Source: Gorsachius magnificus (lineage: Eukaryota > Chordata > Aves > Pelecaniformes > Ardeidae). Taken from it: a DNA stretch of 64,000 nucleotides. The notes beneath the pieces are model-generated. The model ran no database searches. It was not told the origin of the DNA and saw only the letters and a program-made list of their open reading frames with translations. Positions 25,250-37,750 of this stretch are shown one piece after another. A program made the translations under genes and the position numbers. How positions within the stretch are numbered: the first letter of the stretch is position 1; each line of letters begins with the position of its first letter. The DNA lies in assembly GCA_034008185.1 (NCBI GenBank), contig CM067081.1, forward strand, positions 25,604,806 to 25,668,805. The letters are read 5' to 3'.

Positions 25250-27500
25250 CATCCTTCAGTCATTTCTATTACACGCGCACAAACCCGAGCATTTCAGGCA
25301 GGTTATACACAATGAGATAGTTTGTAGTGATTGCTTTATGCTGAGTATGCATGCAAACACAGCTAGATCGCACATAAACAGTTGCAGACTGATTAGCAAA
25401 AGAAGGAAGAATTCCATATTCACATCTGGTCAAATTGTAATCTAAACAGTTGTCTGAAGTACCTTCACATGTATATTGCTTATCCTCATCAGCTGCTTTT
25501 TGCATGCATTTAGAGGGCTGACTTGAACTTTCCATCTTATTCCATAGCCCATTGTTGTTGATGCACACTCTGATCTCAAAATGATTAAATTTAGTAGCCA
25601 AGGTTACAGCAGAGTAAACTCACGTTATCATTTTGTGAGTGAGTGAGCTAGATTTAGGCATGAACAGCCCAAATGTTTGGTTCAAAAAAAAAAAAAATCT
25701 TTGTAGAGATCACCTCAAGTAAGTCCCCTTCATTCTGGGTTGCATTCCCCTGTATTATACCATAGAGCTCTGATACAATAATTTTGTTTTGACCTTGCTA
25801 AATGATGCTCAGCTTTGCCCTGCGCGCCCACATGAGTCTTATTGCATGCCATGGTCTGTCTGACAGCCTGAAGTTTTTGCAGTCATTAAACAATGTTGCT
25901 TACTTCATGTCATTATTTTTTTTTTTGATTCTCATTTATTTGGGGCTGCTGTGCTGTATGATCTCTCACAGCTTGTAGTATATTGGTTGCATACACCTTA
26001 ACTGTATTTATGATTCCTGTGCCAGCTGTGTAGGACCAAAACACCTCCATATTACTCATTGGTACCCTCCACTGGTGGAGATTTCTTCTAATTCCTTCTC
26101 TGCTGTTGCTGCCCTGTGGCTGTTGTTTCTCACAGAGGAGCTCACAGTGGGAAAAGCCATCCACCAGCGTGTTCATCCAGAAATACCTTCTGAAGCCATT
26201 TGGTGGGTAGCACGCAGGCACACCACCACTGCCATGGTGTTCCCATACCGATGACTGTCGTTCCCATGTAGGGATGTACCTGGGCACTGCAGCAGTTATG
26301 TTTTGTTGTGAGGTTGATAAAGGACCTGCCAGTTTACATTTGCAACCATGGAGCTTTTATCTTCAGGTGCTTGAAAAGGGAGAGAATCCAGTTTATGTAA
26401 TAGAAATGCTTACTATAGTACATATTAAATAATTCTGTACTGATTGCTTAATGCCTTCTCCCAGTGGGGGCTACCTTTCTATTCTTTTAGCCTTTTCAAA
26501 GTGACTTTTCTTGTGAACAGACTGGATGAGATCCCCATGGTCTGCTCTGGGGACCTCCTATTGTTGTAGCTCATTCTTCTGCTGAGCCCACACTATAGAT
26601 ACTCAATATGATCTTAAATATGTTGAGCTTGCTAATTATGCCTTTCACCCACTCTGTAATTTCTGGGTCACCATGTGAAGTCTCACAGGAGCTCCACATG
26701 ATCCTTTTTGTACAGAGTGAACTGACTGACTTTCCGTGGTTTTGTGATAACATGGCCTCTACTGCCACAGAGGGTAACAAAAATACAAATAAAGTGGCCA
26801 TGCTGGAACAGCATCCCCCGTGTTGCTCCCTATGCCAGCCTGTTTTGAATGTTGAAGAGGTCAGGTTTTGTCCTGATCACTCCCATTGCTGCACCTTCTT
26901 TAACAACTTGCTTAAAGGCTTAATCGTATCTGCAAACATGGATATAAAATCCTGGGGAAAAATAAACAAACCCAGAAGAAATCTGAGGTCATGCAGACTT
27001 GTAGAGCAAGGAGCTTCCTATTAATTTTGCTCTGTGTTGATAAGGTGATTTGACTACTCCTAAATATTTTACCCTTTCCTGTACTACTTGACCTGTTAAT
27101 CAATTAATTTAGAATTGTGCTCCCAAAGTTATGGCTTATGCTTGTTTAATTAACTCCTTCAGCTCTGTTTGAGTCTGGCGGTGGGTTAATACATCATCTG
27201 TTCATGAAATTACATGGATTTGATCAGCCTCTGATAATTTTTCCCACATTTGGATGATACGAATATTGCATAAAGCTGGAGCACAGTGAAATCCTTAGGT
27301 GATGGGTGCATATAGAGGGGTACTGCTGCCCCGTAAATGTAGGGAGAAATTCTTCCCAGCCTTGCCCAGTAAATTCTGCTGTCTGCTTTTATGTTAGGCC
27401 AGATTGGAGCATCAGAAATGCCGGATCTTCCTGCAATTATTTGTTGCTCCAATAAGCTTTTCTCTGTGGTTTGCGGATATTGTTACTGCTTCTGTGGCTG
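25250..27500 (-). pseudogene. Decayed endogenous retrovirus, pol and env remnants
   Basis: On the minus strand, going 5' to 3', short motifs of a reverse transcriptase survive. TDDVL at about 27184-27204 is the active-site region with its leading Tyr lost. VKYLGVV at about 27043-27072 matches the conserved segment that follows in retroviral RT. Further on, minus-strand open frames at 25913-26287 and 25269-25601 look like pieces of an envelope-like protein of the kind found in many copies in bird genomes. One has a hydrophobic GTG-containing stretch and the other a Cys- and Asn-rich ectodomain-like part. Stop codons and frameshifts break all of it. The order pol then env fits a minus-strand provirus. 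I could not identify flanking LTRs or a clear gag region. The minus-strand frames at 29357-29732 might be further remains. The class is not certain. Confidence 0.5.
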
Positions 27501-27839
27501 ATGGTCAGGACTCACAAACACTTTGGCACGAATACTCCTGGAATCTAATTTCTTTTGGGACCATAGTTGGGGAAAGACCTCTACCCGTTCAACTCTAGGT
27601 GAACTTCTGGGGCTTTTAGGGAAGCACGTTAATGTACCTTTGGGAGTAATTTCTGACCGACAGTCTGTCAGCCTTTCCCAACTCTACAGACATGGATTTG
27701 CCAAATCCAGTATCAGTTATTGCAATAATGGAATGACAGGGGTTTCTTGCTGTCATTTTCCTGGGAAACTCTCAGCATTAAGTTGCACACAAAATGTTCC
27801 AGTACAACTCCAGGAGCAGAAACATACTTCAGTTGGGTC

Positions 27840-27930
27840 AGCTGATGAAGATGTCCCTGCTCATTGTGGGAGGGTGGGACTAGATGACCTTTAAAGGCCC
27901 CTTCCAACCTGAACCATTCTGTGATTCTAT
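27840..27930 (+). mobile_element. CR1 LINE 3' terminal fragment
   Basis: A short piece with GGACTAGATGACCTTTAAAG, CCCCTTCCAACCTGAACC and the terminal ATTCTGTGATTCTATAA motif, i.e. the last about 90 bp of a CR1. It lies close to the decayed retrovirus and in the opposite orientation. Confidence 0.8.
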
Positions 27931-30900
27931 AATGAGTCTATGAATTGTATTTTGAATCTGCTGGTGTGCTCAAGATAAGATTTGGGGTTAATCATTAACA
28001 GCAGAGCATAAGGCTTCTACTCTGGGTGCTTTAAATGCAAGGATAGTGGTAATGAGTAACTTGGGCTCTTTATTCTGTAATTTTCACCCAAAATTATAGG
28101 TTGTCTTCAACTTCTTTCCAAGCTGGGTTGTTGGTTTAGCTAGTTAGATTAGGCCAAGCAAGCTGAAATCTTTTTGTCATTTCCTTGTCCATCAGGTGCT
28201 CGTATTGGTGATGGGCTTTAGTCTTATTTGTGTTGACTTCTATCTCTTGCTAAGAAAATTGTTCTCTCTAACACACTATTTTAATTACATGTCATTGGCC
28301 TTTTTTGTTTGTTTAGCTTCTGATAACTGCTTTGAGACTTGCCAAAGCAATTTTCTTCATGTGCTTCCCCTAAACCATCAGAAACACATTCTTTCTCCCT
28401 GGATTAGCAAATATAGTTCCACAGTATGTAGAACAAGCATTTCCAAGTGCTATATTGAGGGGGGGAATATGTATAGATGGGTGTTTCCCTTACCTGTATG
28501 CATCTACAAGAAAACCAGGTGATTGACATTAGTCACCTCTTCTAGAATTTTTACGCTTAAAGGTATTGGAAATGTTTGCCTTTTATATATTTATTTAGTT
28601 CTTTTGATTCTGTATTTAACCAAAAATAGTTTATTTTTTTGAACTGATGTCATTAAAGAGTATATATGTTACTGCGGTTGTTCTCCTTGCTAGGATTTTG
28701 AGAGCAACAGCTTACCAATCTTCTCTTTCAGCTTCTGCCTTAGTGCAGGGGAGAGTCGTGAGTTCGGTGGCTTTTGGCTTCTGAAGCTCTGTTCTGCAGT
28801 TTGAGAGCTTCCTGCAGGCAGTCCGCTACTCCTTCCTCAGTTGTTACGTTTCCCTCTCCATCCAGTTTGTACAAACCTTCACGAAACCAAAGGTTTGGAG
28901 CCATAATGGATGCCTTTTCCTCACCAGTACTATTTCAAATACTGTCTTTTCCAGTTTTTAGCATCCATTTAATCTCAGTGCTCTGACTGGGCATTATTTT
29001 ATTAGTTTTATATAGTCTATGTATATATTTGATATATATTATATATATATCAAATATATTATTATATATTAGTTTCATATGAGTTTTATGAGAGTTTCAT
29101 GTGTTTAACTATTTTGCCAACTGCTGTTTCTAGTGCCATGTTACTTTCTCTCCAAGCAGAATGTGACTTAAAATCCATTAATGTTCCTTTTGCTTTTTGG
29201 GCTAATGATGTATTCAGTTGCCACAGTCTTTACCACTGTTCCCATTAAGGATTCCTCCAAAGCCATGGTGCTTTTTTCAGTTCCTTGTTCAGCAAATTTG
29301 TCAGATGACTATCAACTCTTGCAAAGCAGTATTATTGTCTTGGGTTGTGTTGTTTACTACACCCTGTGCAGTTCTGTGCGCTTGGATTTGTGGATAGCAA
29401 CTAAGTTATTTGTGCCTTTTTCCCTTGTATCTTGTTTGCGGTATTTTGAGTACTTGAGTATCTCAACAGGATTGGAGCCTGGCATGTCCTCAAAGAGGTT
29501 CATGCTCTGGTAGAGGGCTTTGCAAATCAGTCTCAGTTCTGGAGCTTTTATATGTTTGTGTAGCTCCAGCATGCCCCAAACAATTTTGATAGCAATGATT
29601 ATATCTTGGTCTTCCCCTAAGTGCTGCCTGAGCGTTGTGTCCCAGATTCCAATCAGAGTCAAGTCTTTTATGAGGGACTATTTTAGCTCCCTTCAGTACT
29701 TCAAGATCGTCTCTCAGCTTTAAATCACTCAAACTGCTCTGTACTTTTATCTTCTTTTTGTACTCTGTTTAAGAATCTCTCGTATCTTTAATATTCACAT
29801 GGGTCACAACATTCCTTGAACTATTTTTGTGCAGTTCCGTAATTAATCTTTTCTGTCAGAGGTAACAGAAAATGATTAAACACATCAAGTGTCTCAGAAG
29901 CACTTGTTGTCAGAAATAAAGCTATTTTTATCTTATCTCCCATTGCGTCTCAAAGTCAAATGCCGCTTAATTCTTTTCCAGATGACCTTTATATTTTCAG
30001 AGGCTGTTACGTCTTGGGAGACTTCAAACTGTTTTCCCAGCCCACTCGTCCCGTGGTGCTTTAGTTTATTTGGACAGGATCTCGACTCCAGTGGTCGTGC
30101 CAGCCCCCCTGTGTGCTGAGCGGAGGGGAACATGCACTTTTCATCCCACTCTTGCCTGGGCATTAAAAATGGCTCGGGTGAATTGTGCCTAGAAGCTTTC
30201 CTCTCTGATGTGCATGTGAATTGGTCAGATGCAGGTGGTGACAAAAATGAGGGGAAAGGAGTCCCTCCCTGAAGGTGTACGCCTGTGTTTGCACAGCCTC
30301 TGACAGTGTGGGTGGGATTTGCAGAGCGCATTGCATGGTCCAGCTGCCTTTCCCCGGCTGCCACACCACAGGGTACCTGCCGAGCAAGTGGCCTTTCGAG
30401 GCAGGGTGAGTCTGAGAGAGCCTTAATTCGGGGCTTGTGCCCTAATGTTTAGGCTTTCTGCACTTCAGAGGAGAAGTTTCCTACAGCAGTCACCTAACAC
30501 ACTAAGATGAAGGGGGTTTTGGTTTCCTTCTGTCATGTCGGCGCTGACTTTGTGTCTCTCCCCTGCCTGTCTATCTGTGATAAAGTTCACTTATGCTTAT
30601 ACATATAGTATGTGAAAGAACAAGCCTTCCCAGACTTTCATCTGCTATAAAATTAAAAATCAAAGTGTAAAAATAACTTCTATCCGCTTCCTTATCTTCT
30701 GGGTTTTTCTTGGGTTTTTTCCTTCTGCTAATATTTTTGGAGTACCTGCAATGCATCTCGATGCCTGAGGCTTAGCTTCATGCTTTCAGGTTACTTTCTT
30801 TTTATTCTGATGCTAGCAAAGCTCCTCTATTTTGCCTGTGATGGGGAGAAATATTTTTATATCTAGCCACTCTGCCTTCAGATAAGTATTTAATGCCACC

Positions 30901-33381
30901 TTTGGTGGTTTTTCTGTAGAGGTGAGTACCATACCAAACAGAGGCATTGTTCTGGAGTTAATACACTGCTCTACAACTTAAGGTACCTGCTTTAATTTCT
31001 CTTCTTCTACACATGCCATAGTATCTCTGTTCCCAGTTCTTAAAAAGGGAATGGTATTGCTTCCTGCCTTATGTATGGCGTTCATTCATGTTCATGAGAC
31101 ATCAGCACGTTACAGTGACCGGCACAGTGTGAAAAACAGTGACTAAATCGTACTGAGAAAGGAATCAGAACAAAACAGTGTAGTTCAGGTGTGTGATCAA
31201 TACTTACAGCAATAACTATAGCAAATTTTACATTAAGTAGCTATAGCCTGAAACTTGGCGTTCTGTGTACCATTTACAAGCCTAATTCTGGTCCCAGGTA
31301 GTTGAGATTGGTCAATAGTACCAAATTTTTTGAATCAATCATCTGTGGTAATGTTGACTAACATTCTAAAAAGAAAACTAGAAAAATACATATTTGGTAA
31401 GGAATTATAGAGGAAAAATGGAGTTGCTACATGACGAATGTACTATCTATAGCAAAGTCCTGTGCTTTATACGTGAAGATATTATCTTACCCATTTTGAA
31501 ATATGGGAAGAACCTTAAACAATTTTTAAATGCCTGTATCTGTTACTCAGTCTTAAGAATATAATCTGCTTGTGAAAGCGAATGTTTGCCCAAAGACTGT
31601 ATGGGTAAAACCTACCTGACTTTGGATCCAAGGGTGAAACATTACATGAAATGTGACATCCTTTGTTGTAGCTTTTGATTAAAATACTTGCTTTTGATGA
31701 TACAGGGGAAAAACACATTATATTTTTCCCTTTTTTGGTACAAGGCACATTCTGACTAATCATATACTAGACTTCCCTGTGCCATTCCAATAATTATATC
31801 AAATTCAGAAGGGCTTTTGATGTAGGACTGAATAATGACCTTTTTGTTGGAGGTACATCGACCTGGTTTCTAGTAATCAAAAAGCATTTGCACATCTTTT
31901 CCAATTAACTCTTCTCTTTGTATTGCTAAATGAGTTTCAGTAACACTTTCCTATTCAGTCTCATTAACATGCAAATAGAGAGTTAATACAGGATAGTTCA
32001 TCTGAGTGTGAAGAGCAGGTTATTTGTGCAGCTTATTTGTGAAATGAATGGTACTATTACTGGTTGAGAAGACACACAACTTAAAATTGAGACAACTTGT
32101 TCTAGAGGAATGAACACAAATTATGGAATCATGATGTTCCCAATTATAATTCATGATTTGCTCTTGCGAAGGTTATGCATCATGATAGATGTAAGTACTG
32201 AGAACTTGCAGAATGATACATATCAGTGCCAGTCTCAGGAAGGTCTTAATGATCTTGGGCAGGAATTTAGATGAGTAGTCAGGCAAGCAAATGTCTGTTT
32301 ATTACTAAATTGTCTTTACCTAATGATTCTTGGACTGTGTAGATCGGTCCTGCAATAGAGCAGGACACGACTGTGTCAGATTATGAAGTGTGTTTGCCTG
32401 TGTTGAATTATTTTTGCCATCACTGCAGGAATTTGGACTTTGTAGGACTAGCCCACGCTATGGCATTGCGGGGGGCTTTCCTGCCTTGGAAATGTGTTTG
32501 ACACTTTATCAAGGCTGGATTCTGGCATTGACTGACTCACGCAGGGATCTCTTTAAGGCTGATCTAACATGATCAATACCAGAGTTTCACAAGTTGAGGT
32601 TAGGTAGAATGTGGTCCCAATAGGTATATTGGGTGGGGAGGTCAGGGGAAGAAGATCATATCAACTTGAAAACAGGACTGTGCTGCAGCCTGAAACCTGA
32701 GTGAAGTACAGACATACAAATGGACATAGCCAAGGACATGCTACATCTTGTAACTTCCATTTTCATGGTGCTACAAAACTTCATGATTTTCTTAGTGATA
32801 TGAGCATTTTAAGGGTAAGGTAAATGCTATTTAAAAGATTCCTGATAGTCTGTTCCTGAATAATAGACACTAGTAAGCACGAAGAGCCCCTATCCTACTT
32901 CGCAGCTTTCCCAATACCAACTTAGCTCAAGTCTCAGCAGATTCAAGAATGTAGGGTAGTATCCCCCAAAAATTTATCAGCTGTTTGGTATCTAATGGCA
33001 AGATTACCCAAATTCAGCAGCCTGGAAACCTGCATACAGGTTTTAGCAGTTAGTTCTGCTCATAACACATGAGTGATTGCACAAGCCAGTTTGCAGCCAG
33101 TCTTTTTTAGTAAGGTTTTCCAGTCAAGTGAAGTGATCTGTTAGCACCGCACATCTGTTTGAGCTAACAAGGAGCAAAATAAGATGCCTCAACACCTTGC
33201 AAATCCAGGGACATGGGGTCACCATGCTGTGTGTCAGTAAAAGCACTGAAATGCAGATTGCCATGATCTTAATCTTATTCAGCTGTGAACTAAGAATAGA
33301 TACCAATAGGTAAGTCACTGAGATCAGGAAATAAGATTTCTGATAAATATAAAGGAACTGATGGTAGGTTGGTTCCTATTT
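27931..33381. other. Intron 1 segment, mostly unassigned
   Basis: No exon was recognised. Overlapping minus-strand frames at 29357-29732 (80-101 codons) could be retroviral debris, because they lie on the same strand as and upstream of the pol remnant, but I cannot match them to a domain. An AT-rich palindrome is at 29023-29059. The rest appears to be ordinary AT-rich intron. Confidence 0.4.
29023..29059. repeat. AT-rich palindrome
   Basis: Arms of about 16 bp (ending TATTTGATATATA and its complement TATATATCAAATA) flank a short AT core within a longer TA-rich tract (about 29000-29075). The sequence could extrude as a hairpin. It is probably an interrupted TA microsatellite. Confidence 0.7.
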
Positions 33382-34762
33382 GTTTTCTCTGTACGTGATC
33401 TGGGAGGCTAAACTCCAGTTTACAGGTAATAGACATCTAGGAGGTTTGAGTTGTCCCAGCAAAGTGTCATTTGAGTTACCCTAGGATATGCTGCCTGGCC
33501 TCCAGTTGCTGCTCCAGAAGACCAAGGTCTCCCATTGGGTCCTGAATCATGTCTGCCAGCCTCATTCAGGTAAGGCATCTCATAAAGGTCTAGGCACCTC
33601 CGTTAAATCCTACCGCTAATCCAGACAGTTATTGGGACCTGGGGTAGTGGTCCTGCTGAATGCAACAATATGGCTGCTGTACTCTACTGGGGAATCACTT
33701 GCTAGACTCCGTCAAGTAGATTGACTCGGAGTGGGATCCCGTTAGCTCAGTATAAGTAGTGCCATGTGAGACTTCCCTGCATGGAAATGGCAGATGTGAC
33801 ATCATCCCTTATCGTTCTGGAGTGGCAACCAGATGACTGTGTTCAGGCAGCTGAGTGGAGCCTGAGATCTCCATTGCCTATAGTGGGAGCTTGGGCATCC
33901 AGCTCACACATGGACGGTGAAATATAAAGTGTCCTCAGCTCAAAATGAGTCTCAGCCTAGGAGTGGGATTAATTTGCCTCAAAATAGGTATACGTGAAAA
34001 TTATCATTTGACACATCCTATAGCATCCCAATTGTTTCTGTGGGGCTGAAAGACATAACAGCATTTATGGGAGACTCACAGCTTTCTGAAACTGCAGTTA
34101 GAGGCTGGAATACTCTGAAGTCTCTAAAACTGCATTAGACACCTAATTTTAGGCAAATGGATTCTGTCCCAGATTTCCATAGAGACTCTGCTCTGTCACT
34201 GGCTTCTTCCAGCTTTATTTCTATGCATTTTTAAACTACTTCATTAATCTATGCTCACAGAGCCTGGGGACTTTGATGCACTATTTTCTATGTTTAGCCG
34301 GGTTTTTTTTTTATGGAAATAGTGTAATTCCACTTCATGCACACTCCAGGGGGCAGATATTTAAGTGGGCTCCTTCTTGCCTGCTTTCATCTGTCTGCAG
34401 AATACGTCTAAACTAAATAACAGTTTTGTCTGTCATCGGTGGAGAGAGATTGACTCCCAAAGAGTGACTCACCCTGCGTATCTTAGACACCAGTCTTCTC
34501 ATTTTCTGTAGAGCCAGACTAGATGACCTGCTTAGAAAGTAAAGTTGAATGAGATCATCCCACATTTTTACACTTCATACTTTCTCAATGAGGGAGTGAA
34601 CAGCACCTACTTATCTGTGGAGTGGGATAACCTGTGGGATTCCCATCCTCCTTGCTTCATGGTAAAATCAAGGCTACTAACATGCTACTGGAAGATCTCT
34701 CTCCTAGATGTCTAGTACCTGTAAACTAGAGTTTAGCCTCCCAGCTCATGTACAGAGAAAAC
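33382..34762. mobile_element. 1.38-kb element bounded by 62-bp inverted repeats
   Basis: The sequence at 33382-33443 and the reverse complement of 34701-34762 agree at all but about four positions over 62 bp, starting GTTTTCTCTGTAC and ending CATCTAGGAG. Similarity stops abruptly on the inner side. The 1.26-kb interior has no long open frame. This arrangement fits a non-autonomous DNA transposon with long terminal inverted repeats, or two copies of one repeat in opposite orientation. No clear target-site duplication is visible at the outer edges, so the true ends may lie a few bases further out. I cannot name the family. Confidence 0.55.
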
Positions 34763-35969
34763 TCTGTAGGGAGGGCCGAGAGTAATGGGGCAAGTCCTCC
34801 ATCGTCCTCGATGTGCTCTGTGGCTGGGCAGCATATTTGCAAGTGCAGATGACAGAAATGAAGGTCTGTGTTTGAGGGCATGCATGCTGTCTCTTAACAT
34901 TTGAGACAGGAAATGCAGAGATGAGGCAGGTCCAGCAGAAGAAGAATATACGGCACCTTTAAGAGGGAAAACTTGGGTGTGCAAATCTGAGTTGCAAGTG
35001 GTGGCACATGTGTTCCCAATGATATTTTCAAAATCGTATTTAAAGTGTTGGGTGTGTAGCATTTTGGTCATGGTGCGTAATGTCTTTTGTTCTGTCATCA
35101 GCATAATGGAGCTTCAGCGCTGAAGTAAAATTAAGTCTGTGCTTAGGTCAGCTCTCATTTTTGACATGAGGCTTTGAAGCAGTTACTATATTTAGTTTCT
35201 CACTAGCATCAAAATCCACCGTATTAATATAGACAGATGGTAGGACTGCATCACATTTATTTGAGCTATTGATGTATTATAAATGAGAGCATGTACACTG
35301 AAGTTTGCAACTGAGAGCTTGATTTGGATATGCGCATATAGGTGTGTACTGTGATTCACAGTTTGCAAGAATATTGTCTTTGGCTTTTGGTGACTGCTCC
35401 AAAAGGGCATGGGTCTAGTCTCCTCCAGAGCCCGTGTCAGATCTGCACAGATGTTTTATATACCCCATGATGACTCAAAGGCAGCAGGTTTCTGTATGGG
35501 GGCAGCTGAACTGAGCCTTGCTTATTGATCTTACCTTTAGCTGTCCTTCACTTCCAATTGTTTTTCTCCCAGCAGCGAGAATTTAAATTCTGCAAGAACA
35601 GTACAATGATGGAATTCATTATTTTTCCTGGGTAATTAACAGTGTCTATGTCAAAAAATGATTAATAATCTTAATTGCTTAATGTTCCCAGTAATGCTGG
35701 CAGCTGGAAATCATTGTGGTTCAAAGCTTGAGTGGTAAGAGTGTATGAAAAGGAAACTATGAACAGCGGCTATCAATACATTAATGGTAAAGTTTGCCAA
35801 CATACCAACTGCATGGAGTGGAACTATAAGGCTTTCTATATGGCTTGTATTCCAAGGAGGGCTAAAAATGCGTGTGACATTTTGATTAATAATCTGTCGT
35901 ATATATTCATCACACCTGTGACTGTATGACAAGAATGGAGGTTCCTGTCATCACAGCACATATGAACAA
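34763..35969. other. Intron 1 segment, nothing recognised
   Basis: This is AT-rich intron with no exon, RNA gene or nameable repeat. Short open frames on both strands at 35711-35932 overlap each other and look like chance. Confidence 0.45.
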
Positions 35970-36560
35970 ATGCTAACTGATAAGTCTCAAAATGCAAATG
36001 TGAACTGGGAATAGTTATTGGGTAGGCTTTATTCTAATGAATAGGTCTCATATTTTATTACCTTTTTTATCAATGACCTAGAAGAAAACATTACAATTTC
36101 TACTAACATGTAGATGACAAAAAGATGGGATGTTGATTCACAGAGCAGTCAAAATTCTTTGATAAGGTAGGTGAAAAATAAAAAACATGTTTTAGATGGT
36201 GAAGGGCTCTGGAGATACAGTAGTTTAGATGAACATATGCTTGCAGTGTAATGCTATGGCCACATAAACAGAAATAGTGTATTAAATTGTCTCTGGTTTT
36301 ACTGCTGGCAAGACTACCACCAGCATATTATGTCCAATTCTGCTTCTGCAGTTTAAGACAGATGATGACAAATTGGAAGAGAATCAGAGGAAGAGAATCA
36401 GTGAGAATGGTTAGAGGGCTTGAAGCTATGCCTGCAGATAATGCAGGGCTCCAGGAACTTAATCTACTTAGCTTTCAAAGGGAACATCAAGAGACTGTTT
36501 CAACTTACTCGGTAAGATCATGGGAAAGAAATTTGGTGGAAAAAATCTCCTCACAGTAAC
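35970..36560 (+). mobile_element. Ancient amniote CR1 fragment (RT to 3' region), degraded
   Basis: The + strand contains degraded but recognisable pieces of an old CR1 in the right order: the CTAACTGATAAGTCTCAAAA segment, ATCAATGACCTAGAAGAAAA (reverse-transcriptase FINDLEE-type motif), a damaged GATGACAAAAAGATGGG (DDTK-type motif), and downstream sequence ending near the GGAACTTAATCTACTTAGC motif. It is broken by many indels and is far older than the CR1 copy in intron 2. It lies in sense orientation in KL intron 1. Confidence 0.7.
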
Positions 36561-36640
36561 AGATAAAATTATACCAAGACAAGTGGTTGAAATCTGATGC
36601 TAGAGGTAAATAGCAAATTTTAATAAAACGAATTAAATTT

Positions 36641-37239
36641 ATTTATTGGAATAATTTTTCAGGAGCTGTGGTAAATTGTTTTTCACCAGACTTTTAAAAA
36701 TCCAGATCAGTAGTTTTTCCTATACTGTATGTTCTGCTTCAAAGAGGAAAAAGTCCAAGGGTGTTCCTTTGTCTTGTATTGTTTGAGCAGTTCTTAAGAA
36801 TCGACCTTCCTTTTTTGTATATCTGTGAATCTACAGATAAAGTGATATTCCTATAATGAAAACATACTTTGAAACATGTTTATTTAAATTCATTTTCATT
36901 TTTGTAAATATTGGAAGTATGTCTGAACTCAATAGCAGAAGTTAATAAAGGTGTCTAACTACTTGCCAAAACTGTGTTTGGTGCGTGGAATAGGTATCTC
37001 ACGGAAAACTGAGATACTGTTTTCCCCAACCAACTAGTGATTTCTAGTTGGTATATGGTATTAATATGGTATTAAAGAAAAGTTAATTTAGGAGTTGTAG
37101 ACTGCTGATGAATGAATAAGGCTGAGCCCTCAAATGCTGTGTTTATGTGGTTACTACTGACACTGGACATCAATACTTGTGGCTGTGTTACTTAAAAATG
37201 AATTTCAGATGCATTAATTACAGTCTCTCTTTTCAACAG
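36641..37239. other. End of intron 1 before exon 2
   Basis: Unassigned AT-rich sequence leading into the acceptor. The polypyrimidine run TCTCTCTTTTCAACAG precedes exon 2 and possible branch-point adenines lie in GCATTAATTAC. No other feature is seen. Confidence 0.5.
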
Positions 37240-37750
37240 GCCCATGCTAAAGTGTGGCATCTCTACAATGACCATTTTCGTCCAACTCAAAGAGGAAAAG
37301 TGTCCATTGCCCTTAGCTCCCACTGGATAAAACCTCAACGTATGACTGAAAAAAACATAAAAGAATGTCAAAAATCCCTTGATTTTGTGCTCGGCTGGTT
37401 TGCTAAGCCCATATTTATTGATGGTGACTATCCAGAGAGCATGAGGAGCAACCTCTCATCTCTGTTGCCTGAATTCAGTGAAGTTGAGAAGAAGTATATC
37501 AAGGGAACAGCAGACTTTTTTGCACTTTCTTTTGGAGCTACCCTGAGTTTCCAGCTCTTGGACTCCCACATGAAATTCCAGCAGTTGGAATCAATAAGCC
37601 TGAGGCAGCTCCTTTACTGGATAAGCAGTGAATACAACAACCCCCAAATATTCATTGTGGAGAACAGCTGGTTTGTTTCTGGTAGCACCAAGCGAGATGA
37701 TGCCAAATATATTTACTATCTCAAGAAGTTCATCATGGAAACTTTAAAAG
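37240..37750 (+). CDS. KL: Alpha-Klotho, exon 2 (second half of KL1)
   Basis: The exon encodes residues 218-387 plus the first base of codon 388. It opens with [19 protein letters not shown] and continues through [51 protein letters not shown] and [20 protein letters not shown], all close to mammalian Klotho. The GH1 nucleophile position in KL1 keeps Glu (E358, codon at 37660), but the usual ENGW becomes ENSW. KL1 is thought to be a pseudo-glycosidase that shapes the FGF-receptor-binding surface together with KL2. The acceptor is a strong pyrimidine tract ending CAG at 37239, and the donor is AAAG|GTAGGA at 37751. The exon ends in phase 1, so codon GCC (Ala) is split with exon 3. Confidence 0.96.

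Larger units (their letters stand above)
2163..37239 (+). other. KL: KL intron 1 (35 kb)
   Basis: The intron runs from the donor CAG|GTAAAT at 2163 to the acceptor TCTCTTTTCAACAG ending at 37239 and is inserted in phase 0. A very long first intron is usual for KL. Short open frames within it are scattered and resemble no conserved exon. Recognisable contents are listed separately: CR1 fragments, a solo LTR, a decayed retrovirus, an inverted-repeat element and an ancient CR1. Confidence 0.9.

Noticed and set aside
25913..25935. AATAAA followed by an A-run on the minus strand, resembling the tail of a processed retrocopy
   Set aside because: Envelope-like sequence continues on the same strand past the A-run (to about 25269), so the run is more likely internal expansion in the decayed provirus than a poly(A) tail.
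34495..34545. CR1-like words (CCAGACTAGATGACCTGC) inside the inverted-repeat element
   Set aside because: The match is too short, there is no CR1 terminus, and it may be chance.
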